From CAIUKX01 sp964580965 (GTDB taxonomy: Bacteria; Bacteroidota; Bacteroidia; Flavobacteriales_D; Crocinitomicaceae), in contig CAZOLZ010000065.1 in NCBI GenBank assembly GCA_964580965.1, positions 1 through 9,075 on the forward strand: 9,075 bases of DNA. The letters are read 5' to 3'. Shown piece after piece: positions 1 to 5,879 of this stretch; within the stretch, counting starts at the first letter, position 1; the number at the start of each line of letters is the position of its first letter. The notes below the pieces were generated by a model. The model saw only the letters and a list, made by a program, of their open reading frames with translations. It made no database searches and had not been told where the DNA came from. The translations under genes and the position numbers were made by a program.

Positions 1-110
1 AATTGTGCAACGTGCAGTGGATCAAAAACACTTATTAGCTATCACTAATTTGATACTTTTTCATTTGTTACTCTCTCAAACACTTATCGGCGTTAGGATT
101 CGTACCAAAC

Positions 111-145
111 AAAAAAGCACCAACCCTAACAGGGAAAGTGCTTTT
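111..145 (-). terminator. Rho-independent terminator after tRNA-Leu
   Basis: Read on the minus strand, the RNA forms a two-step hairpin. The outer stem pairs 138-145 (AAAAGCAC in the RNA) with 113-120 (GTGCTTTT). After a 3-by-3 internal loop, an inner stem pairs CCCT (131-134) with AGGG (124-127) around a three-base loop. A run of six U follows, from the A-run at 111-116. It lies 8 nt beyond the tRNA discriminator base, so it ends the tRNA transcript and possibly the whole natAB-tRNA transcript. On the plus strand the tail is only four T, so it may work less well in that direction. Confidence 0.85.
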
Positions 146-153
146 GATCAGAG

Positions 154-235
154 TGCGCACGAGAGGATTCGAACCTCCACACCTATTGGCACCACCCCCT
201 CAAGATGGCGTGTCTACCAATTCCACCACGTGCGC
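154..235 (-). tRNA. tRNA-Leu, anticodon GAG
   Basis: A complete class II tRNA of 82 nt. The acceptor stem pairs GCGCACG (229-235) with CGTGCGC (155-161), with discriminator A at 154. The D-arm has the leucine-type AATTGGTAGAC loop. The anticodon stem CCATC/GGTGG encloses loop TTGAGGG with anticodon GAG at plus positions 199-201, reading CUC and CUU. The long variable arm folds as TGCC-AATA-GGTG, as expected for Leu. The T-arm GGAGG-TTCGAAT-CCTCT is intact. The 3' CCA is not encoded (the next bases are CTC), so a CCA-adding enzyme must finish it. It starts 28 nt after the natB stop on the same strand and is followed by a clear terminator. Confidence 0.97.
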
Positions 236-247
236 ATGGATAGATGG

Positions 248-255
248 CAAAAATA
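248..255 (-). promoter_or_regulatory. Possible -7 element for the tRNA-Leu gene
   Basis: On the minus strand this reads TATTTTTG, matching the Bacteroidota -7 consensus TAnnTTTG. It lies 12 nt before the tRNA 5' end, so a start about 6-7 nt downstream would leave only a short leader. No TTG lies at the usual 17-23 nt spacing; the nearest (plus 267-269) is only 11 nt away. It may therefore be a weak promoter or chance, given the AT-rich gap. The tRNA could instead be read through from natB. Confidence 0.35.
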
Positions 256-263
256 AATATTTT

Positions 264-1454
264 TTACAATATCATATTCTTTTCATTATCAAATTGACGA
301 TAGGATATAAAAACTGCAATAAATGCCAGTAATAACATTATACCAAAACTGATACTTAACAACCCAATTGGTAATGTTCCAGCAATTAGTTCTTTTGTCG
401 CTAATACAATATTTATTACTGGGATTGCTGCTGTTTTTGCATTTAATTCGATACCTGGAAAGAAACCAATCATAGCAGGTAAAACCATAATTATATTCAA
501 TGGTGTTATCATACTTTGTGCTTCCTTGAACGTTTTTGCATAAATTGCTATCGGAATCATTACACCTGCAAAGAAAATTGTAAGAGGTAAAAGCAATGCA
601 AATAATAACAGGATGAATGTTGGGCTTAAAATACTATGTATAATTGCTAAGAGCTGATTGTTTTCCACTAAGTGAAAAACTTCGATTGACATGTAAAGTC
701 CCAAAAGTGCAGAAGTAGCGGCTAACAATCCAGATAAAACAACTACTCCCATTTTACCCGTTAAAATTTTCCAACGAGCAACTGGTGTTGTTAAAAGTGT
801 TTCAATAGTTCCTCTTTCTTTTTCTCCTGTAAACAAGTCTATAGCTGGATACATACAACCGATAAATCCAAAAGCGATGAAAATGTATGGTAAAATTCCG
901 CCTGCTAATTTTCCGATCATTTCTTTTTGACTAGCAATGTTGGTGTAATTTGTTTGAAAAGGATTGATTTTTTGAACATCAATTTTTAATTCATTGTAAC
1001 GTTTGTTTTGCTCAGAATGTTTAATGAAATCAATGTATTTTTCAGCTCTGTCTTGCATTCCTACATCAGTTCCGTTGTATAGAATATTCAATGAGGTTGG
1101 GTTCATTTCTTTTAAATCTGCTACAAAGTTTTTAGGCTGTATAACTCCAAATTGAATTGAGTCTATTTTTAAGTCATTTGCTAGTTGGGTAGAATCTTTA
1201 TAATAAACAACTTCTTGTTTACCCAAAAGGTCAGGTAATGTTGAAAATTGTATACTTAAATAATCTTCTTTCGTTCCAGTTATTCCAATTTTAACAGGCT
1301 TATTTGCTGCTTCTTCTTGAAAAGAATGAGAAATTGTCATAAAGACATTTAAGATGATTGGAAAGATTAGAACTGGGATTACAATCATCATTAAGACTGT
1401 TCTTCTATCTCTCAAGGTATCAATTAGTTCTTTTTTGAATATTGTGAAAATCAT
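264..1454 (-). CDS. natB: ABC-2 type exporter permease, NatB-like
   Basis: Membrane permease of a two-gene ABC exporter, 396 aa. A cytoplasmic N-terminus with KKELIDTLRDRRT leads into a first membrane span at about residues 20-42. A large extracytoplasmic domain follows (about 45-183), and then a cluster of spans at about 186-206, 234-256, 276-304, 313-335 and 362-385. The segment DLFTGEKERGTIETLL (206-221) is the conserved cytoplasmic coupling motif of the ABC2/NatB family (COG1668). This architecture of one span, a big external domain and then five or so spans is typical, and length is normal. The start ATG lies 10 nt after the natA stop, with an A-rich stretch and no Shine-Dalgarno. One permease gene suggests a homodimer with two NatA subunits. 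NatB exports Na+ in Bacillus; the substrate here is inferred from family only and could be something else. Confidence 0.88.
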   Translation of the reverse strand: MIFTIFKKELIDTLRDRRTVLMMIVIPVLIFPIILNVFMTISHSFQEEAANKPVKIGITGTKEDYLSIQFSTLPDLLGKQEVVYYKDSTQLANDLKIDSIQFGVIQPKNFVADLKEMNPTSLNILYNGTDVGMQDRAEKYIDFIKHSEQNKRYNELKIDVQKINPFQTNYTNIASQKEMIGKLAGGILPYIFIAFGFIGCMYPAIDLFTGEKERGTIETLLTTPVARWKILTGKMGVVVLSGLLAATSALLGLYMSIEVFHLVENNQLLAIIHSILSPTFILLLFALLLPLTIFFAGVMIPIAIYAKTFKEAQSMITPLNIIMVLPAMIGFFPGIELNAKTAAIPVINIVLATKELIAGTLPIGLLSISFGIMLLLAFIAVFISYRQFDNEKNMIL

Positions 1455-1464
1455 TTTTTTGGTT

Positions 1465-2256
1465 TTAACGTGGTTGTAAAGAAAATTCGTTAATGTTATT
1501 GTCTTTAATTATTCGGATAAATTCAGCTGTTAAATTAGGAGCTAGCATTTCATTTCTGAAATTTTCCATTGTATTGTTGTAGAGCAATTTACCTTTATGA
1601 ATAATCGCTAAATCGTCACACAACAAATCTACTTCGCTCATAATATGACTTGAAAAAATAACTGTTTTACCTTGTGCTTTACAATCCAAAATTAGTTTAA
1701 TAATATTTTCAGCAGTGATTACATCTAATCCGCTCGTAGGTTCGTCAAAAACGATGATTTCAGGATCATGAATCATTGTTCTACAAATAGAAACTTTTTG
1801 TTTCATTCCTGTACTTAATTTTCCAATTCGTTTGTTTTGAAAATCATTCATTTCAAGTAAGTTGTACAACTTTTCTTTGCGTTCCTCTAATTCGTTTTTT
1901 GGAACATTGTATAATTGACCGAAATAGGCAATGATTTCATTAGGCGTTAAACGAGCGTATAGTCCGGTAGAACCAGTTAAAAATCCAATTTTAGATTTTG
2001 CTTTTTGAGGATCTTTTATTGCATCAACATCACCAATTTGAATTGAACCTGAAGTTGGTTGATAGATAGTTGAAAGCATTCGAAGTGTGGTAGTTTTACC
2101 AGCGCCATTAGGTCCTAATAACGAAAATACCCTTCCAGGTTTACATTCAAATGAGATATTTTCAACAGCTATTGCTTTTTTATCAGTTGTGTTAAGTTCT
2201 TTTTGTTGTTGTTTATTTAGATTGAACTCTTTGGTTAAATTTTCGACTTTTATCAT
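1465..2256 (-). CDS. natA: ABC transporter ATP-binding protein, NatA-like
   Basis: Cytoplasmic ATPase, 263 aa, that powers the NatB-like permease encoded 10 nt downstream. Walker A is GPNGAGKT (48-55), the ABC signature LSTGM (147-151), Walker B IIVFDE (167-172), the D-loop SGLD (175-178) and the H-loop His204 in SSH. The segment FLTGSTGLYARLTPNE (92-107) resembles the NatA subgroup. At the place where most ABC ATPases have the Q-loop glutamine, this protein shows TGST, with no Gln nearby. A Lys/Gln/Thr-rich insert (about 14-28) separates the first beta strand from the core. The gene starts at ATG 2256 and faces the divergent glucosaminidase gene. No clear TAnnTTTG promoter was found upstream. 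The ATPase assignment is secure; Na+ specificity is an inference from family resemblance. Confidence 0.92.
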   Translation of the reverse strand: MIKVENLTKEFNLNKQQQKELNTTDKKAIAVENISFECKPGRVFSLLGPNGAGKTTTLRMLSTIYQPTSGSIQIGDVDAIKDPQKAKSKIGFLTGSTGLYARLTPNEIIAYFGQLYNVPKNELEERKEKLYNLLEMNDFQNKRIGKLSTGMKQKVSICRTMIHDPEIIVFDEPTSGLDVITAENIIKLILDCKAQGKTVIFSSHIMSEVDLLCDDLAIIHKGKLLYNNTMENFRNEMLAPNLTAEFIRIIKDNNINEFSLQPR

Positions 2257-2406
2257 TCTTTTATTATGAAATTTTAGGTTAAATCTAAACAGATAATTTT
2301 AATTAATATTCCATTTTATTTTAAGCGGTAGAGATGTTGTATGAGTGGGATTGTAACCATATTAGATAAATATCGTAGTGTTAAAAGAACCTTAATATCT
2401 ACAATT

Positions 2407-3330
2407 ATGAGAAAGTTAATGATTTTATTGGTTTTGTTTTTAGCTATTTACAGTGGTATAAGAGCAAGTGAAAAACGAATTTCTAATGATGAATATGTAG
2501 AGACGTGGAGACAAGTTGCTGTGAAGCAAATGATTGATTATAAAATTCCTGCCTGTATTACACTGGCTCAAGGTATTTTAGAAAGTGGGAGTGGTAATTC
2601 AATGTTAGCTCAAAAAGGAAATAATCATTTTGGTATTAAATGTCACGGTTGGAAAGGTGATAAAATGTTTTTAGATGATGACCAAAAAGATGAGTGTTTT
2701 AGAGTTTATGATAATGCTGAATTATCTTATGTTGACCATAGTGATTTTTTAGTAGGTAAATCTCGTTATGCATCTCTTTTTGAAAATGATATAACCGATT
2801 ATAAAGCTTGGGCAAAAGGTTTAAAAGATGCTGGCTATGCAACAAATCCTAAATATTCGAATTTATTGATAGAGATTATAGAACGTTTGAATTTGACTGA
2901 GTTGGATCGGTTGGGTTTGCCAATAGCTTCTAAATTAAAACCTAAAACTATCCCTGTTAATATATCAGCAAAATCAACAAATCATTCAATTCAAAACCAT
3001 AAAAATAAGGTGAAATTTATTGTAGCTAAAAGTGGAGATACATTTTATAAGATTTCAAAAGAATATGGTGTTGGATTATGGCAATTATACCGATACAATG
3101 ATTTTGGAAATAATAAAGATGTACTTGAGGAAGGAGATATCGTTTATCTTCAGCCCAAAAGAAAAAGAGCCAAAGAAAAAGGAGCGCAATTTGTCGTGAA
3201 ATCAAAAATAACATTAAAAGAAATCTCTCAACAAGAAGCCATTAAGGTTGAATCTTTGTTGAAAATGAATGTTTCTATAATTTCTCCAGAAGTTGAGCTT
3301 CAACCTGGTTTTGTGGTGAGGTTAAGATAG
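2407..3330 (+). CDS. Secreted GH73-type glucosaminidase with LysM domain
   Basis: Murein hydrolase, 307 aa, predicted to cleave N-acetylglucosaminyl bonds in peptidoglycan outside the cytoplasm. The frame is open from ATG 2341, but ATG 2407 is chosen because it begins a proper signal peptide: MRK, then a hydrophobic core to about residue 18, with cleavage likely after IRA (20). The longer form would place 22 polar residues before it. The glucosaminidase domain spans about 34-166, with the probable catalytic Glu59 in QGILESGSG and the conserved NNHFGIKC (72-79). A LysM domain (about 203-249) has the typical VAKSGDTFYKIS start and ends in EGDIVYLQP. A second, degenerate LysM-like unit follows (about 261-306). 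It is a single gene between natA (divergent) and the helicase (convergent). A specific gene name is not justified. Confidence 0.88.
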   Translation: MRKLMILLVLFLAIYSGIRASEKRISNDEYVETWRQVAVKQMIDYKIPACITLAQGILESGSGNSMLAQKGNNHFGIKCHGWKGDKMFLDDDQKDECFRVYDNAELSYVDHSDFLVGKSRYASLFENDITDYKAWAKGLKDAGYATNPKYSNLLIEIIERLNLTELDRLGLPIASKLKPKTIPVNISAKSTNHSIQNHKNKVKFIVAKSGDTFYKISKEYGVGLWQLYRYNDFGNNKDVLEEGDIVYLQPKRKRAKEKGAQFVVKSKITLKEISQQEAIKVESLLKMNVSIISPEVELQPGFVVRLR

Positions 3331-3351
3331 ATAGTCTATTTACAACTTTGA

Positions 3352-3412
3352 AGATTAAGTGTCTAGCCTCTTACATCTATGAACGAAGAGGTTTATAGTC
3401 TAATCTTAATCT
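3352..3412. terminator. Inverted repeat between convergent genes, possible bidirectional terminator
   Basis: Outer arms AGATTAAG (3352-3359) and CTTAATCT (3405-3412) are perfectly complementary. Inner arms CCTCTT (3367-3372) and AAGAGG (3386-3391) are also complementary, with an asymmetric internal loop of 7 and 13 nt and a 13-nt apical loop. It lies between the stops of the glucosaminidase and helicase genes and includes the helicase stop codon (3406-3408). Position favours a shared terminator. Neither side has a strong T-run, so classical rho-independent action is uncertain. Confidence 0.45.
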
Positions 3413-5691
3413 AAAACTGTAAGTTTAGCAAATCGCAATAATAATGTTTTTGCTCCTTTGCCAAGAAAGAAAATAGTAGCCTTTTTATCGTTTCCTTGAC
3501 CTTCAATAGCAGTGATTTTTCCTTTGCCGAATTGTGGATGTTCAACATTGTAACCAACTTTTAAGTCAGAATTGTCATCTGTTCGGTTTGTTTTACTACT
3601 ATTTAGATTTTTTACAGATTTCATACCTGTTGGCGGTGCCATTGGTGTTTTATTTAACCCTCCAACAAAAGGTTTATCAAAACCTGTTGCTCTTGCATTT
3701 AATGACCGTCCACCTTTTCTTACAGGAGTTTCATAATCTAAAAACTGTTGGTCTATTTCATCAATGAATCGACTTTGTTCTGCTGTGACTAAATTTCCCC
3801 AAATAAATCTTGAAGTAGCATAAGATAAAGTACATCTTTCTTTAGCTCTTGTAATAGCAACGTAAAATAAGCGACGTTCTTCTTCAAGTTCAGAGCGTGA
3901 ATGTAATGCCATTTGAGATGGGAATAAGTTTTCTTCTAATCCAACTAAATAAACATTAGGAAATTCTAACCCTTTACTAGAGTGAATGGTCATTAACGTT
4001 ACATAATTTGCATCTGTGTCTTCAGCTTGATCCGCATCAGTTAAGAGAGCTACATCCAACATGAATTCAGACAAAGCTTTTTCATCTTCGTTCTCTTTGG
4101 AAACGGTAAACTCTTTGATACCAGCTAGTAAAGCCTCAACGTTTTGGTAACGTTCAATTTCTTCCGGACCTTTATCTTTTTCAGTGTGTAAATCTTTTAG
4201 TATTCCAGAGGATTTAGCGATTTCTTTTGCTAATTCAAAAGCATTTAACTTATCTAATTGAGCACTAAAGCTTTTGATCATCGTTACAAAATCAATCAAT
4301 TTATTTCGTGTGCTTTGATTTAGTTTTAAAGTGTATTGCTCCATGTTTTCAATGATATCCCAAAAACTAACACCGTATTCATTGGATGCAATGATTATAT
4401 TTTCAACTGTTGTTTTACCAATTCCTCTTAAAGGGTAATTGATTACTCTTTTAATAGCTTCTTCATCACGTGGGTTTGTTGTTAATCTAAAGTAGGCTAA
4501 TAAATCCTTTATTTCCTTACGTTGATAAAAAGATAATCCTCCAAATATCTTGTAAGGAATATTTAATTTTCTTAAAGATTCCTCAAATGCTCTTGATTGC
4601 TTGTTTGTTCGATATAAAATTGCAAAATCGCTATAATTTAACCCTTTCTCTTGTTTTAAATCATGGATTTTGTTTGCGATAATCTTACCTTCTTCGTTAT
4701 CTGTTAAACTTCGTGATACTTTGATTTTATCACCTTCAAAATTATCAGTCCAAACATTTTTCTTGATTTGATCTTGATTTCTTCCTATTACACTATTTGC
4801 AGCTTCAACAATGTTTTTAGAAGATCGATAGTTTTGTTCAAGTTTAAATAATTTATAATCGGGGTAGTCTTTTCTGAAATTTAAAATATTTTGAATATTT
4901 GCCCCTCTAAATGAATAGATACTTTGAGCATCGTCTCCAACAACACAAATATTTTCATAAACAGCAGCAAGTTTTTTTACAATTAGATACTGAGCGTAGT
5001 TTGTATCTTGATACTCATCTACTAATATATACTGAAACTTTTGCTGGTAATAATGAAGGACATCAGGAAAGTCTCTTAATAACACATTTGTTTGGTATAA
5101 TAAATCATCAAAATCCATTGCTCCAGCTTTGAAACAACGTTCAGTGTATGTTTTATAAATTCTTCCAATTTCTGGTCGTTTGGTTTGTCTGTCTTCATTT
5201 TGAATTTCAGCATTTTGAAGGTATGCATCTGGAGAAATTAAATTGTTCTTAGCTGAGGAAATTCGACCAAGTATGTTTGATGGTTTATAAAGTTTATCAT
5301 CAAGATTCATGCTTTTAACAACTTCTTTCAATAAACTTTTAGAGTCTTGAGTATCATAAATCGTAAAATTTGTAGGATAACCTAACCTTTCAGCGTTAAA
5401 ACGAAGGATTCTTGAGAAAACAGAGTGAAAAGTCCCCATTGTAATGTTTTTAGCTTCAGTTGAACCAACAATTTTACCGATTCGTTCAGTCATTTCTCTA
5501 GCTGCTTTGTTGGTAAAAGTTAAAGACATAATATTAAACGGATCAACACCTTGCTCAAGCATGAAAGCAATCCGGAATGTTAAAACACGAGTTTTACCTG
5601 AACCTGCTCCGGCTATAACCATTGTTGGTCCATAAATATTCTCCGCTGCTTTACGTTGACTCTCGTTTAATTCGTCTAAATAATAACTCAT
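3406..5691 (-). CDS. uvrD: UvrD/PcrA-type SF1A DNA helicase
   Basis: ATP-dependent 3'-5' DNA helicase of nucleotide excision repair, replication-conflict resolution and related processes, 761 aa, a normal length. All motifs are present in order: Q motif LNESQRKA (8-15), Walker A GAGSGKT (28-34), Ia TFTNKAAREM (58-67), Ib TFHSVFSRIL (87-96), II VDEYQDT (224-230), III GDDAQSIYSFRGA (252-264), IV NYRS (287-290), V TIHSSKGLEF (568-577) and VI RRLFYVAITRAKE (606-618). A flexible linker (about 655-708) leads to a C-terminal Tudor-like module (about 710-760) with EHPQFGKGKI, which in PcrA and UvrD binds RNA polymerase. This points to transcription-coupled repair. The start MSYYLDELNESQ puts the Q motif at the expected position. 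A TATTTTTG -7-like sequence lies upstream (5737-5744) but without a fitting -33 element. No SOS operator was recognised. Confidence 0.95.
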   Translation of the reverse strand: MSYYLDELNESQRKAAENIYGPTMVIAGAGSGKTRVLTFRIAFMLEQGVDPFNIMSLTFTNKAAREMTERIGKIVGSTEAKNITMGTFHSVFSRILRFNAERLGYPTNFTIYDTQDSKSLLKEVVKSMNLDDKLYKPSNILGRISSAKNNLISPDAYLQNAEIQNEDRQTKRPEIGRIYKTYTERCFKAGAMDFDDLLYQTNVLLRDFPDVLHYYQQKFQYILVDEYQDTNYAQYLIVKKLAAVYENICVVGDDAQSIYSFRGANIQNILNFRKDYPDYKLFKLEQNYRSSKNIVEAANSVIGRNQDQIKKNVWTDNFEGDKIKVSRSLTDNEEGKIIANKIHDLKQEKGLNYSDFAILYRTNKQSRAFEESLRKLNIPYKIFGGLSFYQRKEIKDLLAYFRLTTNPRDEEAIKRVINYPLRGIGKTTVENIIIASNEYGVSFWDIIENMEQYTLKLNQSTRNKLIDFVTMIKSFSAQLDKLNAFELAKEIAKSSGILKDLHTEKDKGPEEIERYQNVEALLAGIKEFTVSKENEDEKALSEFMLDVALLTDADQAEDTDANYVTLMTIHSSKGLEFPNVYLVGLEENLFPSQMALHSRSELEEERRLFYVAITRAKERCTLSYATSRFIWGNLVTAEQSRFIDEIDQQFLDYETPVRKGGRSLNARATGFDKPFVGGLNKTPMAPPTGMKSVKNLNSSKTNRTDDNSDLKVGYNVEHPQFGKGKITAIEGQGNDKKATIFFLGKGAKTLLLRFAKLTVLD

Positions 5692-5736
5692 TTTAGCTGT
5701 AAATATATTTGGGGTAAATCTAATTTCACTTACTCA

Positions 5737-5771
5737 CAAAAATAGGATTAATTATTGGAAATCCTTATTTG
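5737..5771. repeat. Interrupted inverted repeat in the divergent helicase/WG promoter region
   Basis: AGGATT (5744-5749) and AATCCT (5760-5765) are complementary around a 10-nt A/T-rich centre. Outside them, CAAA (5737-5740) matches TTTG (5768-5771) with a small 3-versus-2 nt mismatch between. The left arm also contains the minus-strand TATTTTTG that could serve as a -7 element for the helicase gene. It lies 36 nt upstream of the plus-strand -33 element. It could be an operator for a dimeric regulator, a small hairpin in the helicase leader, or chance in AT-rich DNA. Confidence 0.4.
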
Positions 5772-5806
5772 TTAGCCTAACTCATAGTAACAATATTTAT
5801 AATGGG

Positions 5807-5837
5807 TTTGAACTCTTACATAAAAAGGCTATATTTG
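5807..5837 (+). promoter_or_regulatory. Bacteroidota-type primary sigma promoter for the WG/TonB-like operon
   Basis: TTTG (5807-5810) is followed by a 19-nt spacer and a perfect TATATTTG (5830-5837). This matches the Bacteroidota consensus TTTG...TAnnTTTG at the preferred spacing. Transcription should start near 5843, giving a leader of about 37 nt to ATG 5880. No other promoter this good was found in the window. Confidence 0.78.
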
Positions 5838-5879
5838 ACTTATAGACTATATTTTCAATGGGATATTTAGTTGAAAAAT

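Noticed and set aside
46..75. Tiny minus-strand frame MKKYQISDS preceded by GAGAGAG
   Set aside because: Nine codons only, downstream of a terminator, with no sign of a promoter or conservation.
26..87. Direct repeat AAACACTTAT at 26-35 and 78-87
   Set aside because: Only 10 bp in A/T-rich DNA, two copies, with no att-site or IS features around them.
81..110. tRNA T-arm-like motif on the minus strand (TTTGG-TACGAAT-CCTAA) just past the tRNA terminator
   Set aside because: One stem mismatch and an A in place of the second T of the loop, and no D-arm, anticodon arm or acceptor partner can be found. It is probably chance.
2341..2406. Upstream in-frame start ATG 2341 for the glucosaminidase
   Set aside because: It would add 22 residues ahead of a well-formed signal peptide; ATG 2407 fits an exported protein better, though 2341 is not excluded.
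5444..5635. Plus-strand open frames within the helicase gene and minus-strand frames within the WG gene
   Set aside because: They are antisense shadows of strongly supported genes and show no recognisable domains or start signals.
5871..5879. TTG start for the WG protein
   Set aside because: ATG three codons later (5880) gives the same signal peptide and is the commoner start codon.
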